This document shows, one piece after another, positions 1 to 5,740 of a stretch of DNA of 8,193 nucleotides. The stretch is taken from positions 1 through 8,193 of the forward strand of contig JASFQI010000227.1 in assembly GCA_050115555.1 (NCBI GenBank), in the 5' to 3' direction. Numbering within the stretch: the stretch's first letter is position 1; each line of letters starts with the position of its first letter. The translations under genes and the position numbers were made by a program. The stretch comes from JASFQI01 sp050115555. GTDB taxonomy: Bacteria > Desulfobacterota > DSM-4660 > Desulfatiglandales > HGW-15. The notes under the pieces are model-generated. The model was given only the letters and a program-made list of their open reading frames with translations, ran no database searches and was not told where the DNA came from.

Positions 1-457
1 CAGGGTGTGGTTCGTAAGCCCCGGCAAAGGACGGAGGAACCATTTTCCAGAGAACCCCCTATCAAAGTTCGCTCTCGAGAGATGGAAATCCTGCTCGTAC
101 GGGGTCTCGCGAAAACAGTACGGTGCTCATATTCATTATATCGCTAATTTAAGCATTTTTATATCATTTAAATTCATATTTTGTGATTTTCGGGGCAGTC
201 TCGAGTCGATTTTCGAGTCATCGTGGGCCGAAAGCGTTTCAACCCATTCAAGGGAACAACGAATCACATGGATGTTTTCATGAAATCAAGGGCTTCGTTC
301 CAAATCGGAATGCCGGCTTTTCTACCCGGACTCGATTCGAACAAATAGGGAATGTGGACATATAGGGGATGGGAGTGGTATATGCTGGTTCTTTCAATCC
401 CATCCAGAGGAAGGGTGCAGCCGCGCAGGCCCAATGAAGCGAAAGGGAGGGAGGAAC
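1..457. other. Non-coding region upstream of the galE-type gene
   Basis: I see no credible gene here. Open frames are present but have no family resemblance and cross a strongly AT-rich island at about 127-190, which includes the 8-bp palindrome ATTTAAAT at 166-173. The stretch also holds two direct copies of TCGAGTC (201-207 and 213-219, spaced 12 bp apart) and one inverted copy at 329-335. A possible hairpin pairs GGTTC (9-13) with GAACC (37-41). No promoter for the downstream gene stands out, although the AT-rich island is the most likely place for one. Confidence 0.6.
367..405 (+). repeat. 8-bp inverted repeat in the galE leader
   Basis: The arms GGATGGGA (367-374) and TCCCATCC (398-405) are exactly complementary, around a 23-nt spacer. 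The repeat ends about 50 nt before the start codon at 458. It could be an RNA hairpin in the leader or a dyad operator. There is no U-tract after it, so it does not look like an intrinsic terminator. Its function is unknown. Confidence 0.4.
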
Positions 458-1417
458 ATGAAGATTCTCGTCACGGGTGGAGCCGGTTTCATCGGGTCCA
501 ATGTGGTGGACGGTTACCTGGCGGAGGGGCATGAGGTGGTCGTGGTGGATGACCTGTCCTCGGGACGGCGGGAGAACGTAGCCCCGGAGGCCGTTTTCTA
601 TAAGGAGGACGTACGCTCCCCCGAGATGGACCGTATCCTGAAGACGGAACGCCCGGACGTGCTGAACCACCACGCGGCCCAGATGAGCGTGCCGGTGTCC
701 GTGGCCGACCCTGTCCTGGATGCGGACATCAACCTTTGCGGGTTTCTCAATCTGTTGGAAGGGGCTGTGCGCCATCACGTGAAAAAAGTCATCTTTATCT
801 CCTCGGGAGGGGCCATTTACGGCGACGCATCCGAGTATCCCACTTCCGAGGCCTGTCAACCGCAGCCGCTTTCCCCCTACGCGGTCTCCAAGTACGCGTC
901 GGAGATCTACCTGGCGTACTACCGTCATCAGCACGGTTTGGAAAGCACAGTGCTCCGGTATGCGAACATCTATGGTCCCCGCCAGATTCCCCACGGAGAG
1001 GCTGGTGTGGTCGCGATTTTCATGGATCATCTCCTGTCGAAAAAACCTTCGGTTTTGAACCACTTCCCGGACGACGAGCGCGGAATGATCCGGGATTACA
1101 CCTACGTCGGGGACGTGGTCCGGGCGAACATTGCGGCCTTGGAGAGGGGAAGCGGAGAGGTGGTCAATATCGGAACCGGCCAGGAAACGCGTACGCTTGA
1201 TCTCTATCAGACCATTTTTCAGGCCGTGCACGAGAAAATGCCCTCCCTGCCGGACGCCTTGAGCGAGCTGGCACGAAGCCCGGCCCGCGCGGGGGACATT
1301 CCTCGAAGCTGCCTGCGCGTGGAAAAATCGAGATCGGTCCTGGGGTGGCGTTTCGAAATCCCCCTGGACGAGGGAATTCGCCGCACGCTGGCGTGGCGGA
1401 TGGGGCAATCCTATTGA
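458..1417 (+). CDS. galE: NAD-dependent nucleotide-sugar epimerase, GalE type
   Basis: This 319-residue protein is an extended short-chain dehydrogenase/reductase, most like UDP-glucose 4-epimerase, which interconverts UDP-glucose and UDP-galactose in the cytoplasm. The Rossmann motif GGAGFIG is at residues 7-13, an acidic pair DD at 31-32 fits NAD binding, and HHAAQ is at 71-75. SSGGAIYG at 115-122 carries the catalytic Ser region, and YAVSK gives the catalytic pair Tyr141/Lys145. RYANIYGPR is at 167-175, RDYTYVGDV at 212-220 and NIGTG at 237-241. I chose the ATG at 458 because it follows GGGAGGGAGG closely and puts the Rossmann motif at the N-terminus; an in-frame ATG at 434 would add eight residues without benefit. 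The substrate-pocket segment around 201-212 (NHFPDDERGMIR) differs from the usual short GDG.Q.RDY pattern, so exact sugar specificity, and therefore the symbol, is provisional. No clear terminator follows the gene. Confidence 0.88.
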   Translation: MKILVTGGAGFIGSNVVDGYLAEGHEVVVVDDLSSGRRENVAPEAVFYKEDVRSPEMDRILKTERPDVLNHHAAQMSVPVSVADPVLDADINLCGFLNLLEGAVRHHVKKVIFISSGGAIYGDASEYPTSEACQPQPLSPYAVSKYASEIYLAYYRHQHGLESTVLRYANIYGPRQIPHGEAGVVAIFMDHLLSKKPSVLNHFPDDERGMIRDYTYVGDVVRANIAALERGSGEVVNIGTGQETRTLDLYQTIFQAVHEKMPSLPDALSELARSPARAGDIPRSCLRVEKSRSVLGWRFEIPLDEGIRRTLAWRMGQSY

Positions 1418-1444
1418 TACTTCAAAAAAATGCACTGCATCCCC

Positions 1445-1472
1445 TTGACAACAGCATTCCGGGATTTATGTT
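1445..1472 (+). promoter_or_regulatory. Candidate sigma70 promoter for groESL
   Basis: A perfect -35 TTGACA (1445-1450) is followed after 16 bp by TATGTT (1467-1472, 4 of 6 to TATAAT). This would start RNA near 1480 and give a leader of about 225 nt. The -35 is preceded by CCCC, and CCCTTGAC resembles the -35 half of heat-shock sigma32 promoters. I find no CCCCAT-like -10 at the proper distance, so a sigma32 reading is weak. Confidence 0.45.
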
Positions 1473-1489
1473 TTTTCAAATTTTACGAA

Positions 1490-1521
1490 GGGAACCGGCG
1501 ATTGATTCATACGCGGTTCCC
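1490..1521 (+). repeat. Inverted repeat at the 5' end of the groESL leader
   Basis: GGGAACCG (1490-1497) and CGGTTCCC (1514-1521) are perfect complements around a 16-nt spacer. They lie just after the predicted transcription start, where the CIRCE operator bound by HrcA sits in many bacteria. The sequence is not CIRCE (TTAGCACTC with an inverted copy). It could be another repressor site or a 5' RNA hairpin affecting message stability. Confidence 0.4.
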
Positions 1522-1705
1522 CGGCTTCGGAATCACCGCTCCGCCTCCGGCGAGTCTTCCAGGAACGGCTAGGGAAATGACTTCGAACTTCCCGGGAGAG
1601 AATGCTTCTTCGGGTGGGTTCTTTTTGCGGAGGTTCAGCGAGGGGATACCTGCGACGGGTAGGTGCTGATGTTTTATCTATTGAAAATGGGAGGAGAAAG
1701 AGAAA

Positions 1706-1993
1706 ATGAAAATCAAGCCATTGCATGATCGCGTGATTGTGAAACGAATCGAAGAGGAAGAGACGACCAAGGGCGGAATCATCATTCCGGATACGGCAAA
1801 GGAAAAGCCCATCGAGGGCAAAGTCCTGGCAGTAGGCTCAGGCAAGGTGCTCGATAACGGAAAGAAGCAGCCCCTGGAGGTCAAGGAAGGCGACCGGGTT
1901 CTCTTCGGCAAGTACGCTGGAACCGACATCAAGATCGACGGCGAGGAGCACCTGATCATGCGCGAGGACGACATCATCGCCATCGTCGAGTAG
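1706..1993 (+). CDS. groES: Co-chaperonin GroES (Hsp10)
   Basis: This complete 95-residue GroES forms the heptameric lid that closes the GroEL folding chamber in the cytoplasm. The N-terminal family signature IKPLHDRVIVK occupies residues 3-13. The mobile loop lies at about 17-33 and includes GGIIIP at 23-28, whose hydrophobic triplet (residues 25-27) docks on the GroEL apical domain. The usual tail EEHLIMREDDIIAIVE ends the protein, and the length is standard. A strong ribosome site GGGAGGAG (1689-1696) sits 9 nt before the ATG. groEL begins 59 nt downstream on the same strand with no terminator between, so the two form the classic bicistronic operon. Regulation is probably from the promoter candidate near 1445-1472; no CIRCE element is present. 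Confidence 0.98.
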   Translation: MKIKPLHDRVIVKRIEEEETTKGGIIIPDTAKEKPIEGKVLAVGSGKVLDNGKKQPLEVKEGDRVLFGKYAGTDIKIDGEEHLIMREDDIIAIVE

Positions 1994-2052
1994 CGTCCCG
2001 ACCTATTGTGAATTGAGAACGACAATCCATTCGAAGGAGGAGGAGATAAGGA

Positions 2053-3690
2053 ATGGCAAAGGAAATTAAGTACAGCGTCAAGGCTAGGGAAGCCATCCTG
2101 AAAGGTGTGGATACCCTTGCAGATGCAGTGAAGGTGACTCTTGGCCCCAAAGGCCGGAACGTCGTGCTGGACAAATCGTTCGGATCGCCGAACATCACGA
2201 AGGACGGCGTCACCGTAGCCAAGGAAATCGAACTCGAGGACAAATTCGAAAACATGGGCGCCCAGATGGTCAAGGAAGTGGCTTCCAAGACCTCGGATGT
2301 CGCCGGCGACGGAACGACTACGGCCACGGTCCTGGCGCAGTCCATCTATAGAGAAGGCTCCAAGCTGGTGACCGCGGGGGTCAACCCCATGGCCCTCAAG
2401 CGGGGTATTGAAAAGGCCGTTGAGTCCGCCGTGGAAGAGCTCCGGAAGATCTCCAAGCCGACAAAGGATCAGGAAGAGATCGCCCAGGTAGGCACCATTT
2501 CCGCCAACAACGATTCGACCATCGGGAACATCATTGCCGAGGCCATGAACAAGGTCGGGAAGGAAGGCGTGATCACGGTGGAAGAGGCCAAGAGCATGGA
2601 GACCACCCTCGAGGTGGTCGAAGGCATGCAGTTCGACCGCGGGTATCTCTCCCCCTACTTCGTGACCGACGCCGAAAAAATGACCACCACCATCAGCGAG
2701 CCCTACATTCTCCTGCACGAGAAGAAGATCAGCAACATGAAGGACCTGGTCCCCATCCTGGAGCAGATTGCCAAGATGAACCGACCGCTCCTGATCGTGG
2801 CCGAGGATGTGGAAGGCGAAGCCCTGGCGACGCTGGTGGTAAACCGGCTTCGAGGCACGCTCCAGTGCGCGGCGGTGAAGGCCCCGGGCTTTGGTGATCG
2901 TCGAAAGGCCATGCTCGAGGACATTGCGATCCTGACCGGTGGCAAGGTGATCTCCGAGGACCTGGGTGTGAAGCTCGAGAACATTACCCTGAACGATCTG
3001 GGTACCGCCAAGACCGTGACGATCGACAAGGACAACACCACGATCGTGGACGGGGGCGGCACCCGTAAGGACCTGGAAGGACGCGTGAAGCAGATCCGCG
3101 CCCAGATCGAAGACACCACCTCGGACTATGACCGGGAAAAGCTCCAGGAACGTCTTGCCAAGCTGATCGGCGGAGTGGCCGTGATCAACGTGGGCGCAGC
3201 CACCGAGCCGGAGATGAAGGAGAAAAAGGCCAGGGTGGAGGACGCCCTGAACGCGACCCGAGCTGCAGTCGAGGAAGGCATCGTGCCGGGCGGCGGAGTG
3301 GCCCTGGTTCGCTGCATCAAGGCCATGGGCAAGCTCAAGCTGGACGGCGAGCAGCAGAACGGCGTGAACCTGGTCATGCGGGCCCTGGAGGAGCCGGTCC
3401 GTCAGATCGCAAACAACGCCGGTAACGAGGGTTCCGTGGTGGTCGAGAAGGTGAAGGAAGGCAAGGACGCTTTCGGGTTCAATGCGGAAACCGGTGAGTA
3501 CGAGGACATGATCAAGGGCGGAATCATCGACCCGACCAAGGTCACGCGATTTGCGCTCCAGAATGCGGCCTCGGTTGCGGCGCTTCTTCTCACCACAGAA
3601 GCTATGATTGCCGAGATCCCCAAGGACAAGGATGATATGCCGGCTATGCCTCCTGGAGGCGGCATGGGCGGCATGGGCGGCATGATGTAA
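2053..3690 (+). CDS. groEL: Chaperonin GroEL (Hsp60)
   Basis: This complete 545-residue group I chaperonin is the 14-mer ATPase that folds proteins with GroES. The ATP-binding segment VTLGPKGRNVVLDKSFG lies at about 28-44. GDGTTT is at 85-90, where Asp86 equals the nucleotide-site Asp87 of E. coli. Asp397 in RVEDAL corresponds to the hydrolysis residue Asp398. The chaperonin signature AAVEEGIVPGGG is at 404-415. The tail ends in GGMGGMGGMM, the typical Gly-Met repeat that lies inside the ring cavity. The start follows a strong GGAGGAGGAG ribosome site. It is the second gene of the groES-groEL operon and is followed by a strong terminator. No residue needed for function appears to be missing, and only this copy is visible in the window. 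Confidence 0.99.
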   Translation: MAKEIKYSVKAREAILKGVDTLADAVKVTLGPKGRNVVLDKSFGSPNITKDGVTVAKEIELEDKFENMGAQMVKEVASKTSDVAGDGTTTATVLAQSIYREGSKLVTAGVNPMALKRGIEKAVESAVEELRKISKPTKDQEEIAQVGTISANNDSTIGNIIAEAMNKVGKEGVITVEEAKSMETTLEVVEGMQFDRGYLSPYFVTDAEKMTTTISEPYILLHEKKISNMKDLVPILEQIAKMNRPLLIVAEDVEGEALATLVVNRLRGTLQCAAVKAPGFGDRRKAMLEDIAILTGGKVISEDLGVKLENITLNDLGTAKTVTIDKDNTTIVDGGGTRKDLEGRVKQIRAQIEDTTSDYDREKLQERLAKLIGGVAVINVGAATEPEMKEKKARVEDALNATRAAVEEGIVPGGGVALVRCIKAMGKLKLDGEQQNGVNLVMRALEEPVRQIANNAGNEGSVVVEKVKEGKDAFGFNAETGEYEDMIKGGIIDPTKVTRFALQNAASVAALLLTTEAMIAEIPKDKDDMPAMPPGGGMGGMGGMM

Positions 3691-3720
3691 GCCGGCGCAG
3701 GAATCGGCATCTCGACGCAG

Positions 3721-3754
3721 CCGCCCGAGAACGTATTTGGATCCTTCTGGGCGG
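3721..3754 (+). repeat. Hairpin in the groEL 3' untranslated region
   Basis: CCGCCC-G-AGAA (3721-3731) can pair with TTCTGGGCGG (3745-3754), with one bulged G. It is not followed by a U-tract, so it is not a terminator itself. It sits 22 bp before the real terminator and may protect the 3' end of the message. Confidence 0.35.
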
Positions 3755-3776
3755 GAAATACGCAAGGATTCTTATG

Positions 3777-3805
3777 GCCCCCGGGGATTCCCCGGGGGCT
3801 TTTTT
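3777..3805 (+). terminator. Strong rho-independent terminator of groESL
   Basis: A perfect 10-bp GC-only stem, GCCCCCGGGG (3777-3786) with CCCCGGGGGC (3790-3799), closes a 3-nt ATT loop and is followed directly by six T residues (3800-3805). It lies 86 nt after the groEL stop codon and should separate the chaperonin operon from the epimerase gene downstream. Confidence 0.96.
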
Positions 3806-3835
3806 CGCTTCGAAAAGATGCATAAGGAAGAAACG

Positions 3836-3853
3836 GGTTTTACTTGTAAAACC
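3836..3853. repeat. 18-bp palindrome, possible operator
   Basis: GGTTTTAC (3836-3843) and GTAAAACC (3846-3853) are perfect inverted arms separated by TT. The right half overlaps the -35 of the promoter candidate at 3844-3872, as expected for a repressor site. Size and symmetry fit a dimeric helix-turn-helix protein. The regulator is unknown and none is encoded nearby. Confidence 0.45.
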
Positions 3854-3872
3854 GAAGCACTTTTCGCATAAT
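3844..3872 (+). promoter_or_regulatory. Candidate sigma70 promoter for the UDP-glucuronate epimerase gene
   Basis: TTGTAA (3844-3849, 4 of 6) and CATAAT (3867-3872, 5 of 6) are spaced by exactly 17 bp. The site is placed just after the groEL terminator, where a new transcript is expected to start, near 3879. The weak -35 inside a palindrome suggests a regulated promoter. Confidence 0.42.
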
Positions 3873-4107
3873 AAATAGTTGGGCGTAAGCATCCGCCACG
3901 CACTCTCATCCAAGCTTCCATCCCGCCACAGGCGAGTCCATTCGTGGGGTCCCACGGACCGTAGAGGATTCTTGCGGAGGATTCATTTTCATGAGAGGGC
4001 GTTGCGCAATTTGCTCCGTAGCGCCAAGAATGCGAAACGCGTGGTATGGCAGGTGGTTTCAGGCGGTTTGGCGCGCCGGTATTCCCGGCATACACACGAG
4101 GAGGAGT

Positions 4108-5085
4108 ATGAAGAACGGAGACAGAGAGAAAACGATCCTGGTGACGGGGGCGGCGGGGTTCATCGGCTATCACGTTTCCCGTCGGCTCCTGGAGACCGGA
4201 CATCACGTGATCGGCGTGGACAACATGAATCCGTACTACGACGCGACCCTGAAACAGGCACGCCTCGATCGGCTGCAGCCCTTTGACGGGTTCACGTTTT
4301 TTCTGGAGACCATCCAGAACCGTCCCGCGCTTCGGGAGATTTTCGAGCGGTATCCGGTCGGCAGGGTCTGCAACCTGGCGGCCCAGGCCGGGGTGCGGTA
4401 CTCCCTCGAGGATCCCTTTTCCTACCAGGCGAGCAACCTAGAAGGGTTTCTGAACCTCCTGGAGCTGGCCCGGGAGTTCCGGGTGGACAACTTCGTTTAT
4501 GCCTCCTCATCCTCCGTGTACGGCGGAAACACGACATACCCCTTTTGTGAGAAGGACCGGACAGACCACCCGCTTTCCCTGTATGGAGCGACCAAGAAAG
4601 CCAACGAGTTGATGGCCCATGCCTACAGCCATCTCTTCGAGATTCCCACCACGGGGCTGCGCTTCTTCACGGTGTACGGCCCCTGGGGACGTCCGGACAT
4701 GGCCCTGTTTCTTTTCACGGACGCGATATTGAACAACCGGCCCATCGATGTGTTCAATCACGGAAAGATGAAGCGTGACTTCACGTATATTGACGATATT
4801 GTGGACGGCACCATCGCGGCCCTCGAGCACCCGTTTCCTTATGAGGTGTTCAATCTGGGCAACTCGAACACCGTGGAGCTCATGGAGTTCATTCGTACGG
4901 TGGAGGAGGAACTGGGCGTGGAGGCGCGGAAAAACCTTCTTCCCATGCAACCCGGGGACGTGCCGGAGACCTCCGCGGACATCGAAAAAACGCGTCGCAT
5001 GCTCGGTTTCGACCCCAAGACCACCATACGAGAAGGCATTCGCGCCTTTGTTCGTTGGTACCGTGAGTATTACGGCGTAGGATAG
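4108..5085 (+). CDS. UDP-glucuronate 4-epimerase family protein
   Basis: This 325-residue extended short-chain dehydrogenase probably converts UDP-glucuronate to UDP-galacturonate for lipopolysaccharide or capsule sugars, using bound NAD. GAAGFIG is at residues 14-20. VDNMNPYYD at 38-46 is typical of this subfamily, as is AAQAGVRYSL at 91-100. SSSSVYG at 133-139 carries the catalytic Ser region, and YGATK gives Tyr159/Lys163. The subfamily hallmark RFFTVYGPWGRPDMA occupies 185-199, followed by KRDFTYIDDIVDG at 222-234. The segment LETIQN (66-71) is unusual where relatives have a D.x.D-like turn. The ATG at 4108 gives the normal family length and follows AGGAGG, though the gap is only 3 nt. 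An ATG at 3991 with better-spaced GGAGG would add 39 residues (with two Cys) not expected in the family. Its partner genes for polysaccharide assembly are not in the window. Confidence 0.92.
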   Translation: MKNGDREKTILVTGAAGFIGYHVSRRLLETGHHVIGVDNMNPYYDATLKQARLDRLQPFDGFTFFLETIQNRPALREIFERYPVGRVCNLAAQAGVRYSLEDPFSYQASNLEGFLNLLELAREFRVDNFVYASSSSVYGGNTTYPFCEKDRTDHPLSLYGATKKANELMAHAYSHLFEIPTTGLRFFTVYGPWGRPDMALFLFTDAILNNRPIDVFNHGKMKRDFTYIDDIVDGTIAALEHPFPYEVFNLGNSNTVELMEFIRTVEEELGVEARKNLLPMQPGDVPETSADIEKTRRMLGFDPKTTIREGIRAFVRWYREYYGVG

Positions 5086-5151
5086 GAAGCTTTCCGCGAC
5101 CGCCGAATCGTTGGTTTTTCCGTGTTTTCGAGGATGATGCTTCAGGAGAGA

Positions 5152-5166
5152 GGAGGCTCAACCTCC
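5152..5166 (+). promoter_or_regulatory. Hairpin that may mask a ribosome binding site
   Basis: GGAGG (5152-5156) can pair with CCTCC (5162-5166) across the loop CTCAA. GGAGG is the only good Shine-Dalgarno sequence before the ATG at 5174 but lies 17 nt away, which is too far in linear form. Folding would either hide it or, less likely, shorten the effective distance. Confidence 0.3.
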
Positions 5167-5173
5167 CGCTTCC

Positions 5174-5362
5174 ATGATCGACTGTCATCGATGCCAGCAC
5201 TACTATGTCACGTGGGACAAGCGGTTTCCCCACGGGTGTCGCGCGATGAAGTTCAAATCCCGCCGGCTCCCATCGGCTGAGGTCCTTGGGAACTCCGGTC
5301 GGGAGTGCCTGCTCTATAAGGAAAAAAGACCTGCCTCGAGGCCTTCGTCCAGGAACTCCTGA
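5174..5362 (+). CDS. Small four-cysteine protein, function unknown
   Basis: This is a 62-residue soluble protein. Four cysteines, Cys4 and Cys7 (CHRC), Cys22 (HGC) and Cys45 (REC), could bind zinc or an iron-sulfur cluster. The core, with YYVTWD at 10-15 and FKSRRLPS at 27-34, resembles small conserved proteins I recall from Desulfobacterota genomes, but I cannot name the family. The tail after residue 50 (RPASRPSSRNS) is low in complexity and probably disordered. No in-frame start lies upstream before a stop, so the ATG at 5174 is the natural start, despite a poorly spaced ribosome site. It begins 88 nt after the epimerase stop and could be read through from it. Its end meets the opposite-strand membrane-protein gene tail to tail, 10 bp apart. 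Confidence 0.72.
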   Translation: MIDCHRCQHYYVTWDKRFPHGCRAMKFKSRRLPSAEVLGNSGRECLLYKEKRPASRPSSRNS

Positions 5363-5372
5363 TGGATTTCCC

Positions 5373-5555
5373 TCAGGACTCGGACTTGCCGGCCAGAAGC
5401 CTGCCCGTGATGATGTTTCCCGCCACAAAGCCCATGATCACGACCCAGATGATGACGGCCACCCAGCTTTCCAGGATATCCCACACGGCTCCGGCACCGA
5501 CGAACGTAGGGACCATCATGACGATCAGGATGGCGAGTTTTCGTGTGATGTCCAT
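5373..5555 (-). CDS. Small two-helix membrane protein, function unknown
   Basis: This 60-residue protein has two hydrophobic segments, about 7-25 (LAILIVMMVPTFVGAGAVW) and 31-50, joined by a short acidic turn DILES (26-30). It ends with a charged tail, RLLAGKSES. It should sit in the inner membrane as a hairpin; the basic residues Arg5/Lys6 and Arg52/Lys57 suggest both ends face the cytoplasm. The ribosome site is excellent: on the minus strand AAGGAGGT lies 4 nt before the ATG, which strongly supports a real gene. I do not recognise the family. It is transcribed in the same direction as the 53-residue gene 185 bp upstream and could share its transcript. A possible own promoter lies at 5682-5711. 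Confidence 0.78.
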   Translation of the reverse strand: MDITRKLAILIVMMVPTFVGAGAVWDILESWVAVIIWVVIMGFVAGNIITGRLLAGKSES

Positions 5556-5588
5556 GTGACCTCCTTCCCTGTGCTGAACAATGCAAGA

Positions 5589-5608
5589 GTGCGACGATTT
5601 TATCGCAC
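5589..5608. repeat. Inverted repeat upstream of the membrane-protein gene
   Basis: GTGCGA (5589-5594) and TCGCAC (5603-5608) are perfect 6-bp arms around 8 nt. The repeat is centred about 43 nt before the minus-strand start codon at 5555, so it is either a leader hairpin or a protein site. The evidence is short and weak. Confidence 0.25.
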
Positions 5609-5681
5609 GGCTGGCAGGACCGTGGACGAAACGGCCCTCGGTTCGGATTCATGGTGTCCATCGCAAAGATGCGTTCCTGAT

Positions 5682-5711
5682 AGCATAGAACGATTCCGAT
5701 GTCCATGCCAA
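5682..5711 (-). promoter_or_regulatory. Weak candidate promoter for the membrane-protein gene
   Basis: On the minus strand TTGGCA (5711-5706, 5 of 6) and TATGCT (5687-5682, 4 of 6) are 18 bp apart. RNA would start near 5675 and have a leader of about 120 nt. Such matches are expected by chance at some rate, so this is tentative. Confidence 0.25.
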
Positions 5712-5740
5712 AGCGCCCGGTTTCGCGCCTTGTTTCCACA

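Larger units (their letters stand above)
3806..4107 (+). other. Intergenic leader of the second epimerase gene
   Basis: I see no credible gene in these 302 bases. The left part holds a palindrome and an overlapping promoter candidate, listed separately. The rest would be a leader of about 230 nt. A small hairpin, CGTGGG-GT-CCCACG, occupies 3943-3956. A second ribosome-site/start pair (GGAGG at 3976-3980, ATG at 3991) is in frame with the downstream gene and is a possible alternative start. Confidence 0.55.

Noticed and set aside
5..283. A 92-residue plus-strand frame at the left edge
   Set aside because: It crosses the AT-rich island, gives a mixed, unrecognisable translation and has no clear ribosome site.
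336..364. TTCGAA-17-CATATA as a promoter for the galE gene
   Set aside because: The -35 matches only 3 of 6 bases, so it is not better than chance in this sequence.
278..1435. A 385-residue open frame antisense to the galE-type gene
   Set aside because: It mirrors the epimerase gene, has an Arg/His/Val-rich composition, no ribosome site and no domain motif.
1418..1705. CIRCE/HrcA operator or sigma32 promoter before groES
   Set aside because: I looked for TTAGCACTC with its inverted copy and for CCCCAT at 13-15 bp from the CTTGAC box; neither is present in convincing form.
1678..3765. A 695-residue open frame antisense to groES and groEL
   Set aside because: It runs through both chaperonin genes, which are certain, and its His/Leu/Gly/Asp-rich translation has no recognisable domain. 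Long antisense frames are a known side effect of codon bias in highly expressed GC-rich genes.
5333..5342. Palindrome GCCTCGAGGC next to an A-run as a terminator for the minus-strand membrane gene
   Set aside because: The palindrome has no room for a loop, so it cannot form a normal terminator hairpin, although a T-run does follow it on the minus strand.
5314..5739. A 141-residue minus-strand open frame across the small-gene region
   Set aside because: It overlaps the two-helix membrane gene, which has a near-perfect ribosome site, and its own translation looks random and has no ribosome site.
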